Assembly: GCF_008123515.1 (NCBI RefSeq)
Contig: NZ_VSSR01000025.1
Location: 124,001-188,000, forward strand
Reading direction: 5' to 3'
Source: Bradyrhizobium cytisi
GTDB lineage: Bacteria; Pseudomonadota; Alphaproteobacteria; Rhizobiales; Xanthobacteraceae
Length of the DNA stretch: 64,000 nucleotides
Shown: piece by piece, positions 1 to 8,969 of the stretch
Layout: each line of letters begins with the position of its first letter
Position numbering within the stretch: the first letter of the stretch is position 1
Program-made: the position numbers and the translations under genes
The notes under the pieces: model-generated
Told to the model about the DNA's origin: nothing
What the model saw: only the letters and a program-made list of their open reading frames with translations
The model's database searches: none

Positions 1-1002
1 TCCTCCAACGTGCCGCGCGCTCGCTTCACCATCGACGAGGTGGTCAAGCTGACGCTGGACTTCTACCGGCGCAATTACATCGAAGGACTGTTTCTCTCCT
101 CCGGCATCATTCGCAGTCCCGACTACACCATGGAGCAGGTGGTCAGCGTCGCGCGAAAACTGCGCGAGGAGCATCACTTCCGCGGCTACATCCATCTCAA
201 GACCATTCCGGAGGCCGACGACGCGCTGATCGCGGAAGCCGGCAGATATGCCGATCGTCTCTCCATCAATATCGAGATGCCTGAGGAGACCAGCCTGCAA
301 CAATTCGCGCCCGAGAAGGACGTGCGTGCGATCCGCCGCACCATGGGCCGGCTGCGGCTGAAACTGGACGAAGCCGAGGACAACCGCAGCACCAAGACGA
401 AGGCCAAGCCGCAGCGCTTCGCGCCGGCAGGACAAAGCACGCAGATGATCGTCGGCGCAGATGGCGCGAACGATCACACCATCCTCCACACCAGCGCCAA
501 TCTCTACGGCTCTTATCGGCTGCGGCGCGTCTATTACTCCGCCTTCAGCCCGATCCCCGACGCCAGCCGCGCGTTGCCTCTGGTACAGCCGCCGTTGTTG
601 CGCGAGCACCGGCTCTACCAGGCCGACTGGCTGATGCGCTTCTACGGTTTTGACGTCGGCGAGATCGTCGACGACAGCGCGATGCTGCCGCTCGACATCG
701 ATCCAAAGCTCGCCTGGGCGCTGCGCCACCGCGACCGCTTTCCGCTCGACATCAATCGCGCCAGCCGCGAGGAGCTGTTGCGCGTACCGGGCTTCGGCAC
801 CAAGGCGGTCGAGCGCATCATCGCCACACGGCGCACCACCACGATCCGTCTCTCCGATCTCGCGCGGCTGCACGTGCCCCGCAACAAGGTGCTGCCGTTC
901 ATCGTGCTCAGCGATCACCGGCCCGCACCGCACCGCCTCGACGAGGCGCGGCTGATCGAACGGTTCAAGCCGAAAGCAACGCAACTGGGGTTTGGCTTCT
1001 GA
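1..1002 (+). CDS. Radical SAM DNA modification/repair protein, 3' part (5' end outside window)
   Basis: The open frame runs in from the left edge, so the N-terminus, including any CxxxCxxC iron-sulfur motif, is missing. The visible part reads as the C-terminal three quarters of the family annotated as putative DNA modification/repair radical SAM protein (TIGR03916): barrel segments such as IEGLFLSSGI and GYIHLKTIP, then a C-terminal helix-hairpin-helix (LDINRASREELLRVPGFG, about 90 codons before the stop) typical of non-specific DNA contact. Its stop overlaps the next start by one base (TGATG), so the two genes are translationally coupled. The partner carries DUF4130 and UdgX domains, which supports a DNA-repair role. 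The reaction catalysed is unknown for this family. Confidence 0.85.
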   Translation, partial: SSNVPRARFTIDEVVKLTLDFYRRNYIEGLFLSSGIIRSPDYTMEQVVSVARKLREEHHFRGYIHLKTIPEADDALIAEAGRYADRLSINIEMPEETSLQQFAPEKDVRAIRRTMGRLRLKLDEAEDNRSTKTKAKPQRFAPAGQSTQMIVGADGANDHTILHTSANLYGSYRLRRVYYSAFSPIPDASRALPLVQPPLLREHRLYQADWLMRFYGFDVGEIVDDSAMLPLDIDPKLAWALRHRDRFPLDINRASREELLRVPGFGTKAVERIIATRRTTTIRLSDLARLHVPRNKVLPFIVLSDHRPAPHRLDEARLIERFKPKATQLGFGF

Positions 1003-2444
1003 TGCAGTACATCATCCTCGACACCGAAACCGATTTCGAAAGCTGGCGCAAAGCCGCCCGCATGCTCGTGCTTCATCATGTGAAGCCCACCGAAGTCACA
1101 TGGGCCGTGCAAGGCGGCGAAGCCGAGTTGTTCGCACCGCCCGCGCTATCTCCGATCCTCGAGGTGAACGACGGCACCTTCAGCGTGTCGGCAAAATTCG
1201 TCGAGCTCGCCCAGACCGCCATCCTGCATCGCGATCCGCAGCGCTTTGCGATCCTCTATCGCCTGCTCTGGCGACTGAAGGACAATCACGATCTCATCGA
1301 GGTCGCGACCGATCCTGACATCGCGTTAGCTACGGCGATGGCAAGAGCGGTCCATCGCGACGAGCACAAGATGCACGCCTTCGTGCGCTTTCGCGAGATC
1401 GGCCGTGAACGTGCCGCGCATTACGTCGCCTGGTTCGAGCCGGAGCATTATATCGTCGAGCTCGCCGCGCCGTTCTTCGCCAGACGCTTTGCCGATATGC
1501 CCTGGTCAATCCTGACGCCCGATCTCTGCGCGCATTGGGACGGCCACGCGCTTTCGTTCACGCCGGGCGTGAGCAAGAGCGAGGCGCCGGGCGAAGACCG
1601 GCTGGAGGAAACCTGGCGGCGCTACTACGCCAGCATCTTTAACCCGGCGCGGTTGAAGGTGAAGGCGATGCAGACGGAGATGCCGAAGAAATACTGGAGG
1701 AACCTGCCCGAGGCCTCGATCATTAAGCCTCTGATCGAGGACGCCGAACGCATGACCGGCGCCATGATCGCCAACGCCGCAACCGATCCGCACAAGCCTC
1801 AGAAACGGCCGGAGGCTCCGATGACACGTAAGACTGTCACCAACGATCTCGAGGCGCTTCGCGAGGAAGCCGCCCATTGCCGCGCCTGCCCGCTCTACAA
1901 GGACGCGACGCAGACCGTGTTCGGCGAGGGACCGCAGAACGCCACCATCATGCTGGTCGGCGAGCAGCCCGGCGACAAGGAAGATCTCGCCGGCCACCCC
2001 TTCGTCGGCCCGGCCGGCCAGATGCTCGACCGCGCGCTCGCGGAAGCCGGCGTCGATCGCAACAAGGTCTATGTCACCAACGCGGTGAAGCACTTCAAAT
2101 TTGTGCCGCGCGGAAAGATCCGCCTGCACCAGAAGCCTGCGACGCCGGAGATCAAAGCTTGCCGGCAATGGTATGAGCGGGAAGTTTCGGCAATCCAGCC
2201 CGATCTCATCGTGGCGATGGGCGCCACCGCCGCACAAAGCGTGTTCGGCAAGATCACGCCCATCGGCAAGAACCGCGGCCGGCTCATAGACCTCCCCGAC
2301 GGACGCAAGGCTCTGGTGACGGTGCATCCGTCCTATCTGCTGCGGCTACCCGATCCGGAAGCGAAGGTGCTGGAATATCAGCGCTTTGTCGAAGACCTCA
2401 CGATTGCTGCCAGCTTGCAGAAGAAGTCCGCGCACGCCGCCTGA
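1002..2444 (+). CDS. DUF4130 / UdgX-type uracil-DNA glycosylase fusion
   Basis: 480 residues with two parts. Residues 1 to about 265 match the DUF4130 (TIGR03915) family that accompanies the radical SAM protein encoded upstream. Residues about 280-470 form a uracil-DNA glycosylase fold of the UdgX type. Visible landmarks are paired cysteines (CRACPLYKD) for a 4Fe-4S cluster, the motif GEQPGDKEDLAGHPFVGPAG, and a late VTVHPSYLL motif. The segment GKIRLHQKP corresponds to the KRRIH loop of UdgX; its histidine (H376) aligns with the residue that in mycobacterial UdgX bonds covalently to the abasic site. The start codon overlaps the upstream stop. A role in uracil repair is inferred from the family. 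Confidence 0.9.
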   Translation: MQYIILDTETDFESWRKAARMLVLHHVKPTEVTWAVQGGEAELFAPPALSPILEVNDGTFSVSAKFVELAQTAILHRDPQRFAILYRLLWRLKDNHDLIEVATDPDIALATAMARAVHRDEHKMHAFVRFREIGRERAAHYVAWFEPEHYIVELAAPFFARRFADMPWSILTPDLCAHWDGHALSFTPGVSKSEAPGEDRLEETWRRYYASIFNPARLKVKAMQTEMPKKYWRNLPEASIIKPLIEDAERMTGAMIANAATDPHKPQKRPEAPMTRKTVTNDLEALREEAAHCRACPLYKDATQTVFGEGPQNATIMLVGEQPGDKEDLAGHPFVGPAGQMLDRALAEAGVDRNKVYVTNAVKHFKFVPRGKIRLHQKPATPEIKACRQWYEREVSAIQPDLIVAMGATAAQSVFGKITPIGKNRGRLIDLPDGRKALVTVHPSYLLRLPDPEAKVLEYQRFVEDLTIAASLQKKSAHAA

Positions 2445-2461
2445 GCGTGGATAAATTCCAT

Positions 2462-2498
2462 CATTTCAACTGCCTGTCCGCCATTTCAACCGCCTGTC
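2462..2498 (+). promoter_or_regulatory. Tandem 17-bp direct repeat upstream of the phosphate transporter
   Basis: CATTTCAAC(T/C)GCCTGTC occurs twice (2462-2478 and 2482-2498) with a 20-bp period, about 45-80 bp before the transporter start. Each copy ends in CTGTC, the core of a Pho-box half site, but the period is not the 11 bp expected for PhoB. It may be an operator or a chance repeat. Confidence 0.3.
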
Positions 2499-2543
2499 AC
2501 ATGCCGCGCGCAAAATCGGGGCCTTGGGACAGGAGAATTTCCA

Positions 2544-4166
2544 ATGAGTGACGTTGCTTTGCCAGGCTCCATCGAGCCGGCCTTGAGTAAGGGGCCAGAC
2601 CTTAATCGCGGATTCCATCCGCTCACCGGCGTAATCTATATGGGAGTGATCGCCGCCGCACTGCTCTTCGTCGCCTACAGCATCTGGGTCGACGTCGACG
2701 CTGCCGGCGCGCAGGTCAAGACCTTTGCTCCCTTCCTCCTGCTGTTCGTCGCGCTTCTGATCGCACTCGGCTTCGAGTTCGTGAACGGCTTCCACGACAC
2801 CGCCAACGCGGTCGCGACCGTGATCTACACCCGCTCGCTGCCCGCCCACGTCGCCGTGGTGTGGTCCGGCATGTTCAACCTGTTCGGCGTGCTGCTGTCC
2901 TCGGGCGCAGTCGCGTTCGGCATCGTCTCGCTGCTGCCGGTCGAACTGATCCTACAGGTCGGCTCCAGCGCCGGCTTTGCGATGGTGTTCGCGCTGTTGA
3001 TCTCCGCCATCATCTGGAATGTCGGCACCTGGTATTTCGGCCTGCCGGCCTCGAGCTCGCACACCCTGATCGGCTCGATCATGGGCGTCGGCATCATGAA
3101 CGCGCTCCTGCACGGCCGCAGCGGCACCTCGGGCGTCGACTGGTCCCAGGCCACCAATATCGGCAAGGCGCTGCTGCTGTCGCCGCTGTTCGGCTTCGCG
3201 CTGGCCGCGGGCCTGCTGCTGATCCTGCGCTCCGCGCTGCTGCGCGCCACGCCCGCTCTGTTCGGCGAGCCGAAGGGCGACCAGCCGCCGCCGCTGTGGA
3301 TCCGCGGCATCCTGATCCTCACCTGCACGCTGGTGAGCTTCTTCCACGGCTCCAATGACGGTCAGAAGGGCATGGGCCTGATCATGCTGATCCTGATCGG
3401 CACCGTGCCAACCGCCTACGCGCTCAACCGCGCGCTGCCGGAGAGCCAGATCGCCGCGTTCAGCCAGAACTCGGACGCCGCCAGCAAGATCATCGAAGGC
3501 AAGGCCGCCGGCTACAGCGTGATCGGCAATCCGCGGCCCGCCGTGACCAACTATGTCGCGCAGCATGAGGTCAACGGCGGCACGTTCCCGTCGCTCGCCG
3601 TGCTCGTGCGCGACATCGCCAAGCAGGTGACCACCTACGGCTCGCTCGCCAAGGTGCCGGCCGACCTCGTCGGCAACACCCGCAACGACATGTACCTCGT
3701 CTCGGAAGCACTGCGCTTCCTGATGAAGGACAAGGAAGCCGAGCTCAGCACCAGCGACGTCGCCGTGCTCAACGCCTACAAGGGCTCGCTCGACAGCGCC
3801 ACGAAGTTCATCCCCGGCTGGGTGAAGATCGCGGTCGCCATCGCGCTTGGCTTGGGCACCATGGTCGGCTGGAAGCGCATCGTCGTCACGGTCGGCGAGA
3901 AGATCGGCAAGACGCACCTGACCTACGCGCAAGGTGCCTGCGCCGAGATCACGGCGGCTGCCACCATCGCCGCCGCCGACATCTACGGCCTGCCAGTCTC
4001 GACCACCCACGTGCTGTCATCCGGCATCGCCGGCACCATGGCCGCCAACGGCTCCGGCCTGCAATGGTCCACGATCCGCAACATCGCCATGGCCTGGGTT
4101 TTGACCCTGCCGGCCGCGATGATCATCTCGGGCACGTTGTACTATCTGTTCTCTCACCTCTTCTGA
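2544..4166 (+). CDS. pit: Inorganic phosphate transporter, PiT family
   Basis: 540 residues, an inner-membrane low-affinity phosphate:cation symporter. The two inverted PiT signature repeats are visible: GFEFVNGFHDTANAVATVIYT near residue 80 and AADIYGLPVSTTHVLSSGIAG near residue 475, plus FFHGSNDGQKGMG near 270. About ten hydrophobic segments surround a hydrophilic central loop (about 300-425), so it is longer than the shortest PiT proteins. The start has a good GGAG ribosome site 8 nt upstream. It stands alone, followed by a strong terminator, with a direct repeat upstream that might be a regulatory site. Confidence 0.93.
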   Translation: MSDVALPGSIEPALSKGPDLNRGFHPLTGVIYMGVIAAALLFVAYSIWVDVDAAGAQVKTFAPFLLLFVALLIALGFEFVNGFHDTANAVATVIYTRSLPAHVAVVWSGMFNLFGVLLSSGAVAFGIVSLLPVELILQVGSSAGFAMVFALLISAIIWNVGTWYFGLPASSSHTLIGSIMGVGIMNALLHGRSGTSGVDWSQATNIGKALLLSPLFGFALAAGLLLILRSALLRATPALFGEPKGDQPPPLWIRGILILTCTLVSFFHGSNDGQKGMGLIMLILIGTVPTAYALNRALPESQIAAFSQNSDAASKIIEGKAAGYSVIGNPRPAVTNYVAQHEVNGGTFPSLAVLVRDIAKQVTTYGSLAKVPADLVGNTRNDMYLVSEALRFLMKDKEAELSTSDVAVLNAYKGSLDSATKFIPGWVKIAVAIALGLGTMVGWKRIVVTVGEKIGKTHLTYAQGACAEITAAATIAAADIYGLPVSTTHVLSSGIAGTMAANGSGLQWSTIRNIAMAWVLTLPAAMIISGTLYYLFSHLF

Positions 4167-4188
4167 GAGACCATCGCTTGCTAACGTC

Positions 4189-4220
4189 AAAGGGCCCGTG
4201 CGATGCACGGGCCCTTTTCA
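4189..4220. terminator. Bidirectional intrinsic terminator
   Basis: A 13-bp perfect stem (4189-4201 with 4205-4217) and a 3-nt loop, with T-rich ends on both strands. It lies between the convergent phosphate transporter and M20 amidohydrolase genes and can serve both. Confidence 0.9.
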
Positions 4221-4239
4221 TTTCTGCCGGCGTCTTGGC

Positions 4240-5412
4240 TTACGACGCCGCGAGCTGTTCCTCGACCAGCTTGACCCAGTAGGAGGTACCGAACACGATC
4301 GCCTCGTCGTTGAAATTGTAGGCAGGGTGATGCAGGCCCGCGCTGTCGCCGTTGCCGCAGAAGATGAACGCGCCGGGGCGCGCTTCCAGCATGTAGGCAA
4401 AGTCCTCGCCGCCCATCAGCGGCGACATCTCGAGCACATTGGCATCGCCCGCGACCTGCTTGGCAATGCGCGACGCCACCTCGGTCTCCGCGACGTGATT
4501 GTTCACCACGGGATAATTGCGCTTGTAGTGCAGATCGATCTTGGCGCCGGTGATCTGGGCGACGCCCGCCACGACTTCGCGCACGCGCTTCTCGACCAGC
4601 TTGCGCACGTCCGGCGTCAGCGTGCGGATGGTGCCCCGCAGAATAGCGGTTTGCGGGATGACGTTGCGGGCATTGCCGGCGTGGAATTCGCAGATCGAGA
4701 TCACGGCCGATTCCAAGGGATCGACGCTGCGCGCGACGATCGACTGCAACGCCGTGATCAGCTGTGCACCGACCAGAACGGAATCCACGCATTTGTGCGG
4801 ACGTGCGGCATGGCCGCCGAGACCCTCGATCATGAGGTCGACCTCGTCGGTCGCCGCCATGATCGGGCCCGGCCGGATCGCGAACGAGCCGATCGGAATG
4901 CCGGGGCCGTTGTGCATGCCGTAGACCTGCTCGATGCCGAAGCGCTCCATCATGCCGTCCTTGACCATGGCCGCGCCACCGGCGCCGCCTTCCTCGGCCG
5001 GCTGGAAGATCACGACGGCATCGCCGGCGAAGTTGCGGGTCTCGGCGAGATAGCGTGCGGCGCCGAGCAGCATCGCGGTGTGGCCGTCATGGCCGCAGGC
5101 GTGCATCTTGCCCGGAATCTTGGAGGCGTAAGGCAGGTTGGTCTGCTCATCGACAGGCAGCGCGTCCATGTCGGCCCGCATGCCGATCGCCTTGAGCCCC
5201 TCGCCGGCCGGCTTGTTGCCCTTGATCACGCCCACCACGCCGGTCTGGCCGATGCCGGTCACGACCTCATCGCAACCGAACTCGCGCAGGCGATCCGCGA
5301 CGAATGCTGCGGTGCGGTGGACGTCATACAGCAGCTCGGGGTGCTGGTGGATGTCCCGCCGCCAGGCCTGGATATCGGATTGAAGGTCAGCGACGCGGTT
5401 CACGATGGGCAT
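4240..5412 (-). CDS. M20 family amidohydrolase (hippurate/N-acyl amino acid hydrolase type)
   Basis: 390 residues from the chosen ATG (MPIVNRVADL), where the homologous part of the family begins (IQAWRRDIHQHPELLYDVHRT). Longer in-frame starts to 5571 add a low-complexity Arg/Pro leader with no family resemblance. M20D metal-site motifs are present: GMRADMDALP, the HACGHDGHTAMLLG segment, and FQPAEEGGAGG with the catalytic glutamate. The expected activity is cytoplasmic hydrolysis of N-acyl amino acids or related amides; the substrate cannot be read from sequence. It is convergent with the phosphate transporter and divergent from the GMC oxidoreductase. Confidence 0.9.
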   Translation of the reverse strand: MPIVNRVADLQSDIQAWRRDIHQHPELLYDVHRTAAFVADRLREFGCDEVVTGIGQTGVVGVIKGNKPAGEGLKAIGMRADMDALPVDEQTNLPYASKIPGKMHACGHDGHTAMLLGAARYLAETRNFAGDAVVIFQPAEEGGAGGAAMVKDGMMERFGIEQVYGMHNGPGIPIGSFAIRPGPIMAATDEVDLMIEGLGGHAARPHKCVDSVLVGAQLITALQSIVARSVDPLESAVISICEFHAGNARNVIPQTAILRGTIRTLTPDVRKLVEKRVREVVAGVAQITGAKIDLHYKRNYPVVNNHVAETEVASRIAKQVAGDANVLEMSPLMGGEDFAYMLEARPGAFIFCGNGDSAGLHHPAYNFNDEAIVFGTSYWVKLVEEQLAAS

Positions 5413-5586
5413 GGAGAATCTCGAGCTTTGTTGAAATGCAGGCCTGTCTACCATGCAAGCACCAGTCCACCCAACCGTCAGGGATCGGGGCCTGGCCCTG
5501 CCCGCCCGGCATGGCCGGACTTGTCCCGATCGTCTCCGTCTGCCTATTAGGATGGAACGTTTAGAGACCATCCGGGTGGAAGCAGA

Positions 5587-7206
5587 ATGCCAAGGCGGCT
5601 CGAAGGTGAGTTTGACTACATTGTCGTGGGCGCCGGCACGGCCGGCTGCATCCTAGCCGACCGGCTGTCGGCCGAGCTCAAGAACCGCGTCCTCATTCTC
5701 GAGGCCGGCGGCGACGACAACTGGATCTGGTTCCACATTCCGGTCGGCTATCTCTTCGCGATCGGCAATCCGCGCTCGGACTGGATGTTCAAGACCGAGG
5801 CCGAGCCGGGCCTGAACGGCCGCGCGCTCGCCTATCCCCGCGGCAAGGTGATCGGCGGCTCCTCGGCGATCAATGCCATGATCTCGATGCGCGGACAGGC
5901 CGCCGATTACGATCACTGGCGCCAGCTCGGCATGACCGGCTGGGGCTATGACGACGTGCTGCCGCTGTTCAGACGGCTCGAGGATCATTTCCTGGGCGCA
6001 AGCGAGCATCACGGCACCGGCGGGGGCTGGCGCATCGAGGCGCCGCGGCTGTCCTGGGACGTTCTCGATGCCGTTGGTGATGCCGCCGAGGAAATGGGCA
6101 TCAAGCGCATCCCGGATTTCAACACCGGCGACAACGAAGGCACGAGCTATTTCCACGTCAACCAGAAGCGCGGCCGGCGCTGGTCGTCGGCGCGCGGCTT
6201 CCTCAAGCCGGCGCTGAACCGGCCGAACCTGCGGCTCGAGAAGAATGTGCTGGTCGACCGTCTCATCATCGAGCAGGGCCGCGCCGTCGGCGTGCGCTTC
6301 ATCCAGAACGGCGAGACCATCGAGGCGCGCGCAAAGCGCGAGGTGGTCCTGTCGGCCGGCGCGATCGGCTCGGTGCAGGTGCTGCATCGCTCCGGTATCG
6401 GGCCCTCCGACTGGCTGTCGCCGCTCGGCATCGACATCGTGATGGACAAGCCCGGCGTGGGGCGCAATCTGCAGGACCATCTCCAGCAGCGTGCGATCTA
6501 CAAGGTCGAGGGCGTGCGGACGCTGAACGAGACCTATTACAATCTGATCCGCCGCGGCCTGATGGGCCTCGACTATGCCTTCCGCCGCCGCGGTCCGCTG
6601 ACCATGGCGCCGTCGCAGCTCGGCATCTTCACGCGTTCCGATGCGACACGCGCGCGCGCCAACATCCAGTTCCACGTGCAGCCGCTGTCGCTCGACAAGT
6701 TCGGCGATCCCCTGCACCGCTTCCCGGCGATCACGGTGAGCGCCTGCAATCTCCAGCCGACCTCGCGCGGCACTGTGCGTCTGCGCTCGGCGACGCCGGA
6801 CGAAAAGCCGATCATCGCGCCGAACTATCTGTCGACCGATGACGACCGCCAGGTCGGCGCCGACGCCATCCGCACCACGCGCCGCCTGATGCAGCAGAAG
6901 GCGCTGGCAAAATATCGCCCGCGCGAATATCTGCCCGGCCCCACCGTCGGCGACGACGATGCCTCGCTGGCAAAAGCCGCCGGCGATATCGGCACCACCA
7001 TCTTCCATCCCGTCGGCACGGCGAAAATGGGCGCGGCGAGCGATCCCATGGCCGTGGTCGACGAGCGCCTGCGGTTCTATGGCCTCAGCGGTCTTCGCGT
7101 CGTCGACGCCTCGATCATGCCGACGATCACCTCGGGCAATACCAACACGCCGACCGCGATGATCGCCGAGAAGGGCGCGGCGATGATTATGGAGGATGCG
7201 AAGTAG
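5587..7206 (+). CDS. GMC family FAD oxidoreductase (choline dehydrogenase-like)
   Basis: 539 residues, the normal length for glucose-methanol-choline oxidoreductases. The N-terminal FAD-binding Rossmann motif is VVGAGTAGCILADRL. GMC signature 1 (YPRGKVIGGSSAINAM) lies near residue 85 and signature 2 (LSAGAIGSVQVLHRSG) near 255. The C-terminal active-site region contains FHPVGTAKMG and NTNTPTAMIAEKGA. It probably oxidises an alcohol with FAD and passes electrons to a membrane acceptor; the substrate is not predictable. A GGAAG ribosome site lies 7-8 nt before the ATG. Confidence 0.9.
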   Translation: MPRRLEGEFDYIVVGAGTAGCILADRLSAELKNRVLILEAGGDDNWIWFHIPVGYLFAIGNPRSDWMFKTEAEPGLNGRALAYPRGKVIGGSSAINAMISMRGQAADYDHWRQLGMTGWGYDDVLPLFRRLEDHFLGASEHHGTGGGWRIEAPRLSWDVLDAVGDAAEEMGIKRIPDFNTGDNEGTSYFHVNQKRGRRWSSARGFLKPALNRPNLRLEKNVLVDRLIIEQGRAVGVRFIQNGETIEARAKREVVLSAGAIGSVQVLHRSGIGPSDWLSPLGIDIVMDKPGVGRNLQDHLQQRAIYKVEGVRTLNETYYNLIRRGLMGLDYAFRRRGPLTMAPSQLGIFTRSDATRARANIQFHVQPLSLDKFGDPLHRFPAITVSACNLQPTSRGTVRLRSATPDEKPIIAPNYLSTDDDRQVGADAIRTTRRLMQQKALAKYRPREYLPGPTVGDDDASLAKAAGDIGTTIFHPVGTAKMGAASDPMAVVDERLRFYGLSGLRVVDASIMPTITSGNTNTPTAMIAEKGAAMIMEDAK

Positions 7207-7218
7207 CATCCAATCACC

Positions 7219-7338
7219 ATGATCAGTCAGCGCTTTTCCCTCGGTCCCACCGGCTCGGAGATCGCCACGTTGCAATCGGGCGAGATCGGCAATCCGCCTG
7301 CCCTCGTGCTGCGGGCGGTCCGGGAATTTTCGGCGTAG
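7219..7338 (+). pseudogene. Possible N-terminal remnant of an alpha/beta hydrolase
   Basis: A 39-codon frame beginning 13 nt after the GMC gene. Its start (MISQRFSLGPTGSEIATLQS) followed by GNPPALVL resembles the first strands of alpha/beta hydrolases, but the sequence then diverges and stops before any HG oxyanion or GxSxG motif. It could be the stub of a deleted gene or a short spurious frame. Confidence 0.3.
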
Positions 7339-7522
7339 ATCCCCGTTCATGTTCCCTGGCGCAGCGTAGCAAATTGCGCGCTGTCGAGCCGCCAACAGGC
7401 GCTGCGCTGCATCCGGCCTACGTGATCCCACCTCACGAAATCGTCATCGCCCCCCGCGAATAAACCGCCCCCTCCCCCAATCACCTCCACGAAGCCCAAT
7501 TCCGGGCCAAGGGAGACGTGCG
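7339..7522. other. Intergenic stretch with a REP-like half site
   Basis: No gene is seen. Around 7405-7422 lies GCTGCGCTGCATCCGGCCTA, which resembles one arm of the GC-rich palindromic elements scattered in Bradyrhizobium genomes; the matching arm is not obvious. The metallophosphoesterase ribosome site (AGGGAGA) is at 7508-7515. Confidence 0.4.
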
Positions 7523-8467
7523 ATGAGCGGACACGATCACGGCGAAGACGGCGTCAGCCGCCGCAAGGTACTGGAATGCATGACATGGGCCGGCACCGGG
7601 GTGCTCTGGACCATCACGGGCGGCGTGCCGCGCTCGCTCGGCATTATCGATTCAGCCGAGGCCGCAACCGCCGCCGCGCCCGGCATGACCTTCCTCCAGA
7701 TCAGCGACAGCCATGTCGGCTTCGACAAGCCGGCCAACCCCAATGCGCTGGGCACGCTGGAGGAAGCCGTCAACAAGATCAATGCGATGCCGGTCAAGCC
7801 GTCGTTCATGATCCACACCGGCGACATCACTCATCTGTCGAAAGCCTCCGAGTTCGACAACGCCGATCGCATCATCTCGCAGTCCAAGCTGGACGTGCAC
7901 TACGTGCCGGGCGAGCATGACTTCCTCGACGAAGAGGTGAAGTTCTATCGCGAGCGCTACGGCCGCGGCACCAAGGGCCAGGGCTGGTACTCCTTCGACG
8001 CCGGCGGCGTGCACTTCGTCGGCCTCGTCAACGTCGTCGACCTCAAGGGCGGCGGCCTCGGCAATCTCGGCGCCGAGCAGCTTGCCTGGCTCGAGGACGA
8101 CCTCCGCGGCAAGTCGAAATCCACGCCGGTCGTTTTGTTCGCGCATATTCCGCTCTGGACCGTCTATCCGGAATGGGGCTGGGGCACCGAGGACGGCGGC
8201 CGCGCACTCGAATACGTCAAGGGCTTCGGCTCGGTCACCGTGCTGAACGGGCACATCCACCAGGTGATGCAGAAGGTCGAGGGTAACGTCACCTTCCACA
8301 CGGCGCGTTCGACCGCGTTCCCGCAGCCGGCGCCGGGTACCGCCGCCTCGCCCGGACCGATGAAGGTCGAGGACGCCAAGCTCCGTTCGATGCTCGGGGT
8401 CGCCAGCATCAACTTCAAGCAGAACGAGCAGCGGCTCGCGATCATCGATACGCCGCTGCAGGGTTGA
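7523..8467 (+). CDS. Tat-exported metallophosphoesterase
   Basis: 314 residues. A twin-arginine signal (VSRRKVLECMTWAG) and hydrophobic stretch end near residue 50 (AEAATA), so a periplasmic location is expected. The calcineurin-like metal-binding motifs follow in order: ISDSHVG, HTGDITH, VPGEHDF, FAHIPLW and LNGHIHQ. The usual GNH(D/E) block has Glu in place of Asn (GEHD), a change at a metal and phosphate-contact position that could alter catalysis. It is the first gene of a tight set with a cupredoxin (24-nt gap), an ECF sigma factor and its anti-sigma factor, which suggests an envelope-stress or redox role. The substrate is unknown. Confidence 0.88.
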   Translation: MSGHDHGEDGVSRRKVLECMTWAGTGVLWTITGGVPRSLGIIDSAEAATAAAPGMTFLQISDSHVGFDKPANPNALGTLEEAVNKINAMPVKPSFMIHTGDITHLSKASEFDNADRIISQSKLDVHYVPGEHDFLDEEVKFYRERYGRGTKGQGWYSFDAGGVHFVGLVNVVDLKGGGLGNLGAEQLAWLEDDLRGKSKSTPVVLFAHIPLWTVYPEWGWGTEDGGRALEYVKGFGSVTVLNGHIHQVMQKVEGNVTFHTARSTAFPQPAPGTAASPGPMKVEDAKLRSMLGVASINFKQNEQRLAIIDTPLQG

Positions 8468-8491
8468 TCCAGGGCTGAACGGAAGCTGACA

Positions 8492-8830
8492 ATGAAGACA
8501 CTCAACCGCCGCGACTTCGGGGTCGACCTCGGTCTCACTTTGGCCGCGGCCATCCTGCTACCCGCCACAATCGCCCGCGCCGACGACAACCTGGAGGTAC
8601 ATATCGACAATTTCGTCTTCCAGCCGCCGGAGCTCAAGATCAAGGTCGGCACGACCGTGACCTGGACCAACCGGGACGACATCCCCCACACCGTGGTGTC
8701 GGCCGGCAAGTTCAGGTCCAAGACCCTGGACACCGACGACAAGTTCGCGTTCACCTTCACCAATGCGGGCGACTACAAGTATTTTTGCTCGTTGCACCCG
8801 CACATGACCGGGATGATCAAGGTTGAGTAA
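8492..8830 (+). CDS. Periplasmic cupredoxin (amicyanin/pseudoazurin-like)
   Basis: 112 residues with a Tat-like leader (LNRRDFGVDL) and cleavage near ATIARA. The mature part is a single type-1 copper domain: FVFQPPELKIKVGTTVTWTN, first ligand His in DIPHTVV, and the C-terminal loop FCSLHPHMTGMIKV supplying Cys, His and Met. The length equals small plastocyanin/amicyanin proteins. It probably shuttles electrons in the periplasm, possibly with the neighbouring phosphoesterase-like protein. The gene sits 24 nt after that gene and 139 nt before the sigma factor. Confidence 0.9.
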   Translation: MKTLNRRDFGVDLGLTLAAAILLPATIARADDNLEVHIDNFVFQPPELKIKVGTTVTWTNRDDIPHTVVSAGKFRSKTLDTDDKFAFTFTNAGDYKYFCSLHPHMTGMIKVE

Positions 8831-8969
8831 CGTCTCCAACCAAGGCATCTCTGTCTTGCCCGGCCGGTGGTCCCACGCCGGCCGGGCTCGCGTGCCTTCG
8901 GTCAGGCCCAACAACGACGCGAAGCACGCAACGACATACGAAACGCAGCAAGAGGCAAAGCGAGAGGCG

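Noticed and set aside
1506..2327. Long open frames antisense to real genes (here and across the window)
   Set aside because: High GC content leaves open frames on the opposite strand; they lack ribosome sites, signal or domain patterns and have Arg/Ala/His-rich content.
5413..5571. Longer N-terminus for the M20 amidohydrolase
   Set aside because: The extra residues are low-complexity and lie before the conserved family start.
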